From Anadara kagoshimensis (lineage: Eukaryota > Mollusca > Bivalvia > Arcoida > Arcidae), in the NCBI GenBank assembly GCA_021292105.1, contig CM037874.1, positions 41,078,309-41,142,308 on the forward strand: 64,000 bases of DNA. Reading direction: 5' to 3'. Under the pieces are notes generated by a model. That model saw only the letters and a program-made list of their open reading frames with translations. It did no database searches and was not told the DNA's origin. Below are positions 33,166-44,988 of this stretch, one piece after another. The stretch's first letter is position 1. The number at the start of each line of letters is the position of its first letter. The translations under genes and the position numbers were made by a program.

Positions 33166-33504
33166 ATTTCATTCAGTACCAGCAGTCTTTTTTTGTTGAA
33201 GCTATTCTACATACAGCAGTCTGCAAGATTTTTGATGTTATTTTGGTTGTAACCCAATCCAAGCACTTGTAAATGTATTTTATTATTTTGTTCTATATGA
33301 AAACCAACTAAATAAACTATTCTTATTCATGACACCAACCTACTTGTTCTATTTTAATAAAATATACACTTGCTCGTGAACATAATTGATTATGACTGAT
33401 CCATCCGTGTAACTTTCATACATAATATATATCTTTTTGTAATGATTTTCTTATTGCTGTTTTCTGTTTCAGATTTTTATTTTATCATTTACAAATCAGT
33501 TCTG

Positions 33505-33710
33505 CTAAAGAGGACTTAGATACCCGGGTAGTCTAAAGCATGGATCTATAGATCACAGGGCCTCTCAATCTGGGTTCAAATCCGACTCGGGCACATCCTA
33601 GTACAATAAGGACTGTCAATTTGTTAGTCGAAGATCAGCATTTTTGTCATACTTCGGGTTCTTTTGGTTGACTTAGTTACTTGTGGTTTTCAGGATTCAT
33701 CAATAAATAT
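33505..33710 (+). mobile_element. tRNA-like SINE
   Basis: ATACCCGGGTAGTCTAAAGC and a B-box-like CTGGGTTCAAATCCGACTCG are followed by CTTCGGGTTCTTTTGGTTGA. The head resembles a tRNA with a long variable region. The tail is not clearly defined. Confidence 0.55.
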
Positions 33711-34309
33711 TATTCCTTTATTTCAGTAATCACTAAAGAATCATATAAGTTATGTGTAGCAGGGCTTTTGTCTATCAAAAATGAACAACAACAACTAAAG
33801 TATTTACATATTCTAACTATTTGACAAAAAAACATTGTCTGCATGGTACGACTTTTTCTGTCGAAAAACTTAACAACCTGAATCAGCTAAAAAGGAATAT
33901 GCGCCTTTGTCAAGGTTTTCATGTTGTTATTCCCCTGAAACTGAATACCTTTTGTTCCCCAGGTGTGGTGTGTTAACTAAATACAGTGTAACCTATATGT
34001 TAAGGTCACTAATGGGTTTGAATAAATAAAGACTTCATAGGCATGCGTGTTTAAATACATGTTCTTTTTAGGTTTGTATGTGAGAGTATTGGGCTTTAAA
34101 ACAAAGGAAAGGTGGTGTTTAGATAGAGGTAATGGCTATAGCTGATTTTCTGTATAAATATTGTTTTATTTTATTTTATTTTATTTTTGTAAATACAGTT
34201 TGTCATAATATCGTGTTCCTTATTGATTAAAGACAAAATTACAACATACTCCCAACAAGTAGTTTAGTATCGCCAACTTTTTAAGACAAATATAAATTTA
34301 AGTTCTAAA

Positions 34310-34905
34310 TGCTCATACGTGGCGGATGTAGCTAGCTAAACAGGAGGTGCTTACCCTTCTGCAGCACCCTGCCTCACTTCCCTGGTGGAAGTTCACTTGT
34401 TTAACCTTACTTGTCAATTCCAACGTTTTTACTTTGCTTCTGGATTGTGATTCGGACATGGATTAGTATGTTTGTTTTTGATTATACAATGTAAAGTATT
34501 TGCATCCTTTTTTAGATTTGATCAGAGAAAACAAAACTATTCCAGCCATGAGCAGTTATTGGATTTTATATGCAAAACCAAGATGTATTGTCAGTCGAGG
34601 CTTATCAGGGCCCTCAAAAAGTTTTATGTCCGTCATCACAGTTTTGTTGATAAGTTGGATGTCTCTGCGTCCATGATTGCCCTGGATATATTTGACTTCC
34701 CATAGTTCCATGTTCCTTTCACTCAATTTAAATAACATACATGGCGGGTGTACCTAGCTAAATCGGAGGTTCTTACCCTTCCGCATCACCCGGCCTCACT
34801 TCCCTGATAGAAGTTCACGTGGTAACTAAACTTGTCAGTTTCAAAGGTTTTGTTTGCTTCTAGATTGTGATTCGGACATTACATGGATTAGTATGTTTAT
34901 TTTAG
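34310..34905 (+). repeat. two repeat family A copies in direct succession
   Basis: The first (34310-34485) carries the 3' half only. The second (about 34585-34905) is complete: CGAGGCTTATCAGGGCCCTC, GATGTCTCTGCGTCCATGAT, GCCCTGGATATATTTGACTT, GGCGGGTGTACCTAGCTAA, CACCCGGCCTCACTTCCC and ATGGATTAGTATGTTTA. It defines a consensus of about 340 bases in plus orientation. Confidence 0.8.
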
Positions 34906-34909
34906 AACC

Positions 34910-35885
34910 CTTATCTATAAAACAATGTGCAGACCGTTTGTGTCCAGTAAATATTCTTTGAAATTTTACATGACACAATAAAGTTTATTCAATAGAGTTC
35001 GATGTTTTGGCAAATATTCGGTTGTAGCTTGTAATGTGGAAATAGTTCTTGCTTATCTTAATTAACCATAAACCTATCAATCAATATTCTATTCAAAGTG
35101 TGAAACAAAAGAAAGAAAATTGGCGTTGCCCCAACGACGATAAAATCTGAACGTTTAGAATAAAGGGTATTTGTAACATCTACTTGGTTACACCTAACTT
35201 AACCAAAATCACAATACAATGAAGAAGAAAACGGGTATCTGGACCACTGATAATAAAACCTCCAACTTTACACGGTCCTGTACTTGAGTAAATGTCTAGT
35301 GATGTGTAATGCATAAAATAAAAAAAAGAATATCTTTGTTCTAAAGTGTTTTCTTTCTTCGGGAAGGGAGTGGCGGTTAAACAAAACGTAAGTATTCATA
35401 TACTAATGAATAAAGGAAATATACATTCACTACGAAACGGAATGACGTTGAAGTTTTGTATGAATAATGGTGACGTCATAATTATGAAGTTAAAGCGTGC
35501 TTCGTCCATATTTTGGACATACATTAGTGATTTATTCTGCAAAAAGTATGCACTCAAACACGAATTGAAATGAAAATATCAAATTTGTTCTTGATTATGT
35601 CGCAAATAGCCTTAAATGCCATATCAAATCTTCGACCTTAACGTCATTGAAATAAATCATGTCATGAAATTAAAAATGTTAAATGTTCTTAAAAGAAAGC
35701 CACTGGCGCATATTTATGATCCTTGTCATATACTAGTATACGCCTTTCTAGATAGTTAAAATTCTCTTAATGCAGTGTGTGAAACTTTTGTGAGAATTAT
35801 GGCATTTTATTATGACAAAAGAAAGAATAGTCCCCTTTAGTTTTGTATATATACGGTAAATACTATGAAGATAAGATTAAATAGG
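34910..35885. other. no gene or repeat recognised
   Basis: AT-rich flank downstream of the AT-hook exon. The plus-strand frame at 35346-35573 has no splice or domain support. If the AT-hook gene continues, further exons may lie here or below but were not seen. Confidence 0.5.
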
Positions 35886-35887
35886 AC

Positions 35888-35929
35888 TTCTTCTTACCTG
35901 ATTGTGATGAGGTTTTATTATTGGGAAAC
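35888..35929 (-). repeat. diverged duplicate of the AT-hook exon's 3' end with donor
   Basis: On the minus strand this segment reads FPNNKTSSQSG and then GTAAG, against FPDTKTPPQSG and GTAAG at the true exon end (36023-36065). About three quarters of the bases match and most differences fall once per codon. No AG acceptor is visible in the ~120 bases between the two, so this is unlikely to be a complete exon. It might act as an acceptor (CACAATCAG), giving a short tail of 11 residues before TAG. Confidence 0.5.
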
Positions 35930-36032
35930 AAAAGCCATGGGGTTAAAATGGGATTGCGGCGTTGTTAATATTGGGATATTGGAAAATAAAACGTCACACG
36001 TTGATTTAAGATTATATCAGGCTATTACTTAC

Positions 36033-38697
36033 CGGATTGTGGTGGCGTCTTAGTATCCGGAAATATCTCTTCTACTCTACGTATGACGTCACTATTCCCA
36101 TCTTTTTGTTTGGACTTTTTCTTTTGTTTCATTGCCTTCAAACCAATTCTATGTTTGTTAATACTGTTTCGTTGTTTCTGTTTGTTTTTTGCAAAAATTT
36201 TTTCTGAAACCTTTGTATGAGTGTGTTTGTGTTTGGAAGATAATGAACTGTTAACTTTATCAGGCACTCTATCCGCGTTTGAGGACGATGATGAGGATTT
36301 GTGGTGACTATTTTTGGCGCGTTTTGCCCTTAAAGTGTTTTGTTTGTATATGACTTTGGATGAGGATGATAAGGTTCGTCTGCGTTTATGTTTCTTTAAG
36401 ATGGGCATGGCAGTAGTGACTTTCGTTCTAGAAGGCTTTGCACCGCTATGCGACTTCTTTAATGCTAAGGAGTGTCGTCTGCTTGGCGGATTTTTTAAAC
36501 CGTGTTTACAACCATTTATCAACTTTGGCTTAATGGTTAAAGTTTGCTCTTCCATTATTAAAGGCACAGTTGTGGGTATTGGGAAAATGCTGTCCGTTTC
36601 TGAACGAAAGTTTTCATTTCTATAAACTTCCCTAAACCTTAGTTCGTCACAATGACGCATGAATGTCTTGTGAAGTTTTTGTTGATATGCCTCCACTCCG
36701 CTCCACTCACCAATATTTGGCTTGAAAGATAACACATGATCATGAACTTTGGGTGAAAACTCTTGCATTGTCAGCATGGACCCGCCATCTATATTGTTCT
36801 TTTCTAAAGCCAATGATTCATTGTTACTTATATCGTCTTCATAAATAACAGTAGCATCACTGTCATAGCTATGTGACCTTGACCTCGATTTCGTCTTTTT
36901 AGTGCACCTATCGTTATTCTGTTGCTTTGCAGGGGAATCTATTTTCTTTGAATCATGGTTAACCTTAGACACGCTATTATGTTTTCCCTGTTCGATTGAA
37001 TTTACAGCATTGTTTTCAATATCTGGCAAAGATACACTTTCAGTTTCGTTTGTTACCGATTGCTCGCTCATATCACGATCTCTATTGTAAACCTGGGGAA
37101 CTGTAACGTAATACACACGACCTTTTACTTGGGTAGTGATATCATTTTCTGTGGAATAAAAGGAAGGATCATGATTATATTTGTTATTGAATTGAGTTGA
37201 GATGTTTGAACTGTCATCCCACTCAGTTTCTACGATCGATTCTGCCTTCAAATCATGTTTAGGGAATTCGTAAGTATTGTCAGTACATGTTTCTTCCTTG
37301 GCGTTTTCGTTTGAATTTGTTAAGTGTAACTGCAGGTAGGAAGTCTTTCTATCCGTATTCATTGGGATCTCACAAACTGGCATTTTCTGATTCAATTCAG
37401 GATTTGGGTTTTTACCTATCGATTGCAAAGTGTCTATGCTACCTTCTGCGGCATCACTTGTAGCCGTTATTGAATCTGAAAACAAACTTTCCTTAACACA
37501 TTCACGTTCGAGTATAGGCGGGACTAGCTGGGTACAACTTTCGTCATTCATTTCGGCTTCTTCTACGTCCAGTTCTTGTGTTAATGTTGGGGTTTCTATA
37601 TCGCGTGAGTATTCATCCGATTCAGTTTCTGCTTCAGTAGTGAGAACATTGCTATCAGTAACACGTTTATTGCTGTCTTCTGATTCAGATTGTTTATCTT
37701 TTGAATCTTCGTCGTGTAATTCATTTGGATTTTGTCTTGAAGGACCAAGAATTTCATCCACGTTAGGTTTCCTAGTTTTATATTTGGAAATATCAATATT
37801 TTTCAGTTTCATTTTAAGATTTGTCAAGTCTACGTGCATGGGTCTGAAATGCATATTTTTATTAAAAACTATCTTATCGTCAGCATCGATGTTAGAATGA
37901 TGATAAGGATCGGGTTTTTTGGCTAATATTGAAAGTGTGCAATCAGTACTAAATTTTGTAAGACAATTTCTGTCTGTATCATCACATGATTTACTAGTCT
38001 TTAAAACAGAGTTTTCTTGTGAAATACAACTTGAAACCGTTTTATCTAATTTCAGGGTTTCTTCGGGGATCTCAATTTCACTTGCTTCTTCTGTACAAAC
38101 ATCTAATGTCAGAGGATCGGGCTCGCACTTTTTGTTCTTCCATTTTGAGTCAACCTTTTCCAATGAAATTATCGGCAGTTTGTGGAATATATGTGGAAAC
38201 AGTTTATTCAATGTTTTGTCTACGTTTAAATCTTTTATATTTAATATTGCCACATTAAGAAGCAGATACTTTGAAAATGCGATTTTACCAGAACCAAATT
38301 TCACAGCTGTGCTCTTATTTGCGTCAATTTCCGTAATCCTTATTTCTTTATTCTTGTAGGAATGCTTGAACTTTAATTTTGGAAAACGTTCGTGTGTAGG
38401 CGTGCTTAATTTGGAAGTTAAAGATTTGAATTTAATATCTGTTACCACGTTTCTATTATTTGTTCTGTTCAAACAAGGACGTCCCCTTTTTGCTCCTTTG
38501 TAAATTTTTATACTTGAAATCAATTTTGCATTTGGAGAAAAAACAAAAGAATTCTTCCTAGGTCTGCCTCTGGGCCGTCGGACAACATGGGGGAGGAAAT
38601 GACGTGTTTCCTCTTCTGCGTTTGATTTATTAGTATCCATGCTATTATCACACCTAGTTGTTTCCATATCGAGTCTTTCTGTTGGAGAACGATGCAT
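36033..38697 (-). CDS. AT-hook protein, large 5' coding exon
   Basis: A 2665-base uninterrupted exon of about 888 codons. I start at the ATG at 38697 (A at -3); the longer frame upstream has only a TTG and then a TGA. It ends in phase 1 at CAATCCG/GTAAGTAA, a very good donor. Residues ~40-48 (RRPRGRPRK) form a canonical AT-hook, a minor-groove binding motif, and residues ~70-74 (KRGRP) a second GRP core. The middle is acidic and Ser/Thr-rich. A compact, more hydrophobic segment around residues 660-730 (FKPNIGEWSGVEAYQQKLHK to IFPIPTTVPLIMEEQTL) looks like a conserved block. The last ~110 residues are Lys/Arg/Ser-rich with nuclear-localisation-like clusters (KKHKRRR, KQKKKSKQK). A chromatin-associated role is inference; I do not recognise the family, although large N-terminal exons with AT-hooks occur in chromatin regulators such as ASH1L-type proteins. 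The remaining exons were not found. Confidence 0.85.
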
Positions 38698-38714
38698 TCT
38701 TGCAGTCTTCAAAC

Positions 38715-40075
38715 TAACTGACTGTCTGACTGATCATGAAAACGGTGGTTCCAAATTGGTTCCTTACGGTGGGTCTCTACACATCAACATATACTCATCA
38801 TCCATTGGTATTTAAAGACGTTCTTAATCACATGAAGACTATATGAGCATGGATTCTGCAATAAAAAACAATACAAATTAATAACTAGGAGTAATTTGAT
38901 ATGATTTAATGCTGCACCCGAAGACATATTCTGTTTGATTAGTTTTTGTAAGAAAATCCAGGTATTGTAAATAATAGAAACGATCATCCCACATGTCTGG
39001 CTTACAAAGGTAATCCATAACATTTTGATACCAATATTTCAAAAGTAATGCGATAGTTACTTTATACTACGAATTAGCTATATGGTAAACGTTTATTAAA
39101 TATTTTACAGGAACTTCTTTTTTAATTGTTCAAAGAACATTTCGTTAGATCTAAAGGTAAAAACTTGATCATAAACAATGCAATTATAACATATATCATG
39201 TTTGCTGTTTCTGAATTATTTTGAATATTTCGTCTGTATACGACATTATCGATGAATCAAAAATAATAAAAACTAGACTTTATTTCTCATTTGCATCTTT
39301 AAAAAAATATTTGTTTATACTTTATACAACCTCGTTTTTAGTCTATGGAGCTAAACTAAATTAGATTTCCCTATAGTGAAAAACCTAAGTAAGATAGAGC
39401 TTTGGCTTATTCGCCATTTTTAAATATATAAACTCTTCGTGAAAATAAAATCAAAACTGATCTGAAACGAAATTAACGAAACAATCATTAACAATAGTTA
39501 AGTTATTTCTATAAATGGGCAGTTGTCTATGGACAATAAAGTATTCATATAGACAGGAATAACAAAATACCCTGTATTGCATAAACCTTTCACTATTAGA
39601 TTATTTGTATAACGTTATGACGAGAGAGTCCTACATGAAATAATTAACAACTAGTTTTAACGTTTTTGTCGCATAAGAAAATACTTTTTTTCTTTATACA
39701 GTCCATAAAACTATTCCTCAAAAGGCTGAAAAAAGAAGCATTCAAGCAAAGAAAAACGTTCAAATTAAAGTTAACATATTATCTTTCAAATATAATAAAT
39801 CTTTTATGAACTTATTCAATACTTGTTATATCTTACATGTATGTATTGAACCAATTAAATAAAAAAGGAGATAGTATATAGTCCTAAGTTTACATAAAAG
39901 TTTGAAACTATTATTGTTGCATGAAAATGTTTGAGGTGCAATTATTGTAAAAAAGAAATGTGCTCGATTATTTAAACGAACTGAATTATACATTTCTATG
40001 AAAAAACGTAAATAATTGTTTTATATATCTGAATATTCGGGAATCTAGACTATATGTTAACATTCTGATTCATAT
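38715..40075. other. 5' flank of the AT-hook gene, nothing recognised
   Basis: A TGA lies 48 bases 5' of the start codon in frame. Further upstream the sequence is very AT-rich, without CpG-rich stretches, a clear TATA/Inr pair, or repeats that I can name. An untranslated first exon may be present. Confidence 0.4.
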
Positions 40076-40079
40076 TGTA

Positions 40080-40175
40080 GAAATAAAAGTTTTACTTGTT
40101 TAACTGAATTTGCTAGTCTTTGATTTACTTTTAAGATTGCGATTTGAACATGGATTGGTATGTTTGTGTTTGCAA
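40080..40175 (+). repeat. short repeat family A 3' end
   Basis: TGTTTAACTGAATTTGCTAG, GATTGCGATTTGAACATGG and TTGGTATGTTTGTG match the terminal block of family A. Confidence 0.6.
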
Positions 40176-40426
40176 TTCTTGCATTTAATGAAAATTTTCA
40201 ATTGTTGACATTGTAACTAAGCCTGGAAACAGAATCATTATACATGAGTCTCCTTCTGTGATATATGCATTAAAGGAAGTATATGAAATGTCAGATTGTG
40301 ACACTAGTGTCATTGAATTTCTGAAGTGAATAACAGAAATACAGAGAAAAGTTGAAAAAGAGGTTACGCCACCCCCACCATGTAAATAGACGTGTTTGAA
40401 CCTAGCAAAACAGCAAAATGTCATTA

Positions 40427-41300
40427 CAGTAGAACTTCGATAACTCGAACTTCGATATCTCGAATACCACGGATAACTCGAAGTGATAATTTTGTCCCGA
40501 CCGGTTTTCTATATAAACTATATAAATACAACTTCGATAACTCAAACTCCTGTAACTCGAATACCCCCGATAACTCGAAGTAATGTTGAGGTGCAAAATT
40601 CAAAATTGTAGGAAAACAACCTTCTAAAACTCGAAATATTTCAAACAATGGGTGACAAATAGAACGTTTCAGTGAGAACACGGTAATTAATCGACAATTA
40701 GCTATAATACTTCCGTATAATCCGATTAATGATTGGAGAAGTGGAACAGATCAGTATTAATTAGTATAAATTAAAGGATTAGTACCCTGTGCCGTCCTGG
40801 GCGATGAAGTGTAACCGTATACACCTTCAGTAGAAGCCGAGTTTTGTGCCGCTGGCGACAACAATACATTTTCAGGTGATTTAAGCTGGGTTTTAATGAC
40901 TAACACGTGGTAGGCGTGCGTCTTGTTTTGTATATAACACACAATGTGCATGGATATATATGTATATCTGATTCAGTTCTTTGAATGCATTACGGTCATG
41001 TATTGGTAATACACATTTTGTGTATTTCATGTATGCGTTTGTTGTCGCCATCAGTCCTTATAAAAACATAATAATTAATAATTTGATTTTAATTCAATTT
41101 TAATTCATTTATTAATTTATGCAATACCGGTACATATTACACCAGTGTATCAGTAAACAGTTTTACACCATCCAACATTTCTCCCAAAGAAATGAAAGTT
41201 ACATTGTGACGTCATTCTTCAACTTCGAAAACTCGAACACCCCGATAACTCGAAGTCATCATCGAAGTCCCGTGCACTTCGAGTTATCGAAGTTCTACTG
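40427..41300. mobile_element. pogo/Tigger-like non-autonomous element
   Basis: An 874-base element with inverted ends CAGTAGAACTTCGATAACTC (left) and the matching GAGTTATCGAAGTTCTACTG (right), flanked by TA on both sides. That is the target duplication and end sequence style of the pogo/Tigger branch of Tc1/mariner. Short CTCGAA / TTCGAG motifs are repeated just inside both ends (40440-40590 and 41220-41290). No transposase frame is present. Confidence 0.85.
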
Positions 41301-41309
41301 TATTTTGTT

Positions 41310-42985
41310 GCAGATGGTTAATGTTTTTTGAAAATTGTGAATGCCAAGCTGGAGGCAAATCTAATAATAAAAAATTATGTACATGTACCATACTTTGAAT
41401 CAAATATTTGTTTCTGAAAATCAGATAATGTTGATGAGGAACAGTTTCATTAATTGAACACGAGTTGACTGAATGTTTTTGTGAATCAAGTGATCGAAAT
41501 GAACAAGAAATACTTGTTTTTGTTTTGGTACCATAAGCATCAAAGGGTAAATGAGTTTTGATATGACCACTGTTCATGGCATCACGAAGTCACACAAAGG
41601 TTCAGAAAATAATCTTTTGTAAACTATATATTGCCAAAAAGTAGGGGGAGGGCAAATTATTCTATTTTGAATTTAAAGTTAATATTTCCGCCACTTTACG
41701 GGCTCGAACGCACACCCTTCGACACCAACTCGACTAGCATAAGAATGACCTGGGACATAGTGTTCTGCTACAGCGAATATATAAATAAGTCATTTTAATT
41801 AAGTAAATTAGTTTAGGTCAATCAAAATGAAAATATATTTTGAAATAAGTACAAAATAAAGCATGTAAAAATTGAGACCTGTAACATGCAATTAGGTCAT
41901 ATGACAAAAATCTGTTAGTATATGTAAAACATTTTGCACAAATTTTTAATAAAAAACAATGGTATCAAAGCATGTGCGAATCACAATCTCATATTAACGT
42001 AATAATTTTGGAACTAGCAAAACCAATCACAATTTACAGTATGTAAGAGTAAAATCTAGCTTTAATGCTGTCAGCTACTTTGTTTGCTGTCTAATAACCT
42101 TAGTACCATTTTTTTCGTCAGAAGTCTCCCTCAGTTAATCGCCAAGCATCCTTAAAAAGTCAAAATCTTACTGAACAAATAGTGATACTAAAGATTTTAC
42201 TGTACTTCAAATCGCGAGACACTTGCAGATTTGGTTTGAAGTTGAATGATAAAAAACATCTGGGTCAAGTTATTCAACAACGGAATATGACACTTTTATT
42301 ATTTCTTTGTACTAAATTATTTACTTTTTGAATATAGGATACTGATTTGAACTACAAATCAACATCGTACCCCAGTATCACACCTCCTATATCACACCAT
42401 AATATCTCAACCCTTCTCACACATATGTTGATGAAATTTTTGTAATTATTAAAATATGTGCTAGAATATAAAACATGTTCAAATATATGACAAAAATATA
42501 AACACAAGGTAATATCTATATCACATGTCATATCATCATAGGCTTTGCTATAGCCCTCTGGCTAATTTTAGAGTAGGGCAGATACGACTCGTGATGGATT
42601 TTACCATATTTTATTATTATATATACTAGTTTTACCTTAATATATCTTCTTATGTATGTTTTTACTCAGTCGATGGTAGTTAAATTAGTACTTATATCAG
42701 TAATACTATCTGTTATAGTTAAAATACTAAAGACACAGTCCAATTATATGAAAGGGAAGTAAAATAATATTAGATGCATTGTTTAGTCATTTCCTGAAAA
42801 GGATGTAACAATTGACTTCCACAACAAGAGAGACTTTATTTTACTTGTGTTAGACAAGTGGTTTCAAACTTTTCGTAGAATAGACTCATTTATAGTTACT
42901 TTCTGAAAATTTCTTTTACATCTTTTCATACAATTCTAATAAATTTAATAATTCAATTAGGCGTTTGTGACTTAATTGATTTAAT
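41310..42985. other. no gene seen
   Basis: AT-rich sequence. Around 41695-41740 the minus strand has GTGCGTTCGAGCCC, a B-box-like remnant of a tRNA or SINE, without a matching A box. Confidence 0.45.
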
Positions 42986-42993
42986 TCTTTTCA

Positions 42994-44160
42994 TTCATTT
43001 TCTCAGAATTGTTATCCATTTAATAAATGACTATACATTTTTACAGCTATACTCATCTCAAAGAAAAGTAAAAACTTTGAAAACTATCAATTTAAAAAAT
43101 CATGTTTAATAAAAAATCCACAAATTCCAAAAGCAAAGTAAAACTAGCAAGTTAAGTTAACATGTGAACTTCAACCAGAAAAATGAGACCGGGTGCTCTA
43201 GAAATGTTAGCATCTCTTCAATAGCTAGCTTCAATCCCATGTGTGAAACCAAAATTGAGAATGAGAGGAACATAGGAGTATGGGACGTCAAATATATCCA
43301 GTATAATTTCCGATACAGAAATATCATGTTGTGATGGCCGGAATAAATTGTAGGTCCTTATAAAAAATAAACCAATCTTAATTCTTAACAATTGTATAAT
43401 TTTTTCTCATCTTCTTTTACGTGTCCTTGATATGGTTGCCATGGCTGTTGTTGCATGTGTTGTATGTTGTATTTTAAGCAAAGACAACGATTTGTGAACA
43501 CAAATCAACATATGTCTTTCAGTCATTGATATGTTCTTATTCTCAGTGTTTAATATCAAACGAACCTGAAAAAATGTGCTTTAATCTTAATTTTTGCAGT
43601 CATGTATTTTTTATGCATTCAACAAATGTGTCCGCGTAGTTTCAGTAAAATTGATTCAACTAATGAACATTCATGCAATCTTATAATTAAAAGCTTATTT
43701 TATGAAGTAAGTACAATGCCTAATGGCATTTTATTTCATTATATTGCACTAAAAATTAAATAAAAATTATTATAATTTGTTAAGCATAAAATTGAAAATA
43801 ACACCGAAAAGGGTTCTGCAATAATAATGATTTTCTATAATTGCATAAAACTCATTTGTATATTAATAAATGAAAGAAAACCCTAAAGTGACAAGCATCA
43901 AATTAAGGGTTCTGTTCAGGAAACCTAGCTTGTTTTTCTCTTTGAATTTACATTAATAGTAGGCAAGGCACATAATAAAGGAAAAATATTATTTTTTTAG
44001 GCAACTAAAATATGGAAACTGTTAGATAAAATTCTGATAAATGTACAATTTGGAAAGAAAAATTATACATGTTTTTGTAAAATATGTATATAAAACTAGT
44101 GAAATCTGCTGTAAAATGTATAGTCATTTATTAAATGGATAACAATTCTGAGAAAATGAA
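42994..44160. mobile_element. element bounded by 53 bp inverted repeats
   Basis: TTCATTTTCTCAGAATTGTT through ATACATTTTTACAGC (42994-43047) recurs as a reverse complement at 44108-44160 with a single-base length difference. The interior holds a minus-oriented A copy (43055-43345) and otherwise AT-rich non-coding sequence. Target duplications are not evident, so it may be a transposon or a rearrangement. Confidence 0.65.
43055..43345 (-). repeat. repeat family A copy, minus orientation
   Basis: AAGCAAAGTAAAACTAGCAA, GAGACCGGGTGCTCTAGAAA, ATAGCTAGCTTCAATCCCAT and TATGGGACGTCAAATATATC are in family order. Confidence 0.7.
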
Positions 44161-44688
44161 TAAACTGCAAATTAAACTTTAGATAATGAATTCGCACTTA
44201 TTTTCCATTAATTGTATATGTATCTCCCTTATAAATATACAAAATATAATGATTTTAAAACAATAGTTGATAAATTAAAACTAAAAAGTTCATGCCTGTC
44301 GTTGCCATGGCACTAACATTGACACTCCATAGTTAATCATGTTGAAATATGTTTTTGTCGATTTATGGCTCATCTAACATGGCATTGTCAATATCAATTG
44401 GTATGGATTTATAGCCCTTTTATAATTTTTAATTGGTTAGTTTCCACCCGCACGGTGTAAAACGTCACCAAAGACATCACTTCCAATTAAACGTGAGTTT
44501 TATAAACATGTAGATAATCATAACAACAATATTGTCCTTTCTACAGCTATACTGAATCTGTGCCCAGTGATTTCGTATCACAAGGCTCAAGTAAATAAAA
44601 AATATCAACGTTTATTTAAGTTTGTTTACAGACAGTGAAATATTTTGATAGCGGATCTCACAGATATATATTTTGTTAAGAGCAGAAA

Positions 44689-44694
<6 letters not shown>

Positions 44695-44744
<50 letters not shown>

Positions 44745-44745
44745 C
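44695..44745. repeat. (CT)n microsatellite with one interruption
   Basis: Two CT runs separated by a CC step. A (TA)n run lies at 44955-44985. Confidence 0.95.
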
Positions 44746-44946
44746 TAATACATGACAATTCAAACATTACGTCACGTGTAAAGACATGGCACTATAAACA
44801 TATGTGAATAATGAAAGTTGTAACTCTATGGCATTATGGCTCGTGATATCGTCCTAAAGATAACTCACCTTAATTTTGATCTTAAAAAAGAACGAAATAT
44901 CCTTTTGATGCAAATAGTTTGCTTCTTCAAAAAATAAACTATTTTA

Positions 44947-44988
<42 letters not shown>

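Noticed and set aside
37430..37900. plus-strand Ser-rich open frame
   Set aside because: It is an antisense shadow of the AT-hook exon; the minus frame is longer, intact and carries the motifs.
2225..38697. single gene joining the AT-hook exon to the MYND exons
   Set aside because: Both are on the same strand, but they are separated by 24 kb, the phases do not match (1 versus 2) and no linking exon was found. It cannot be excluded without transcripts.
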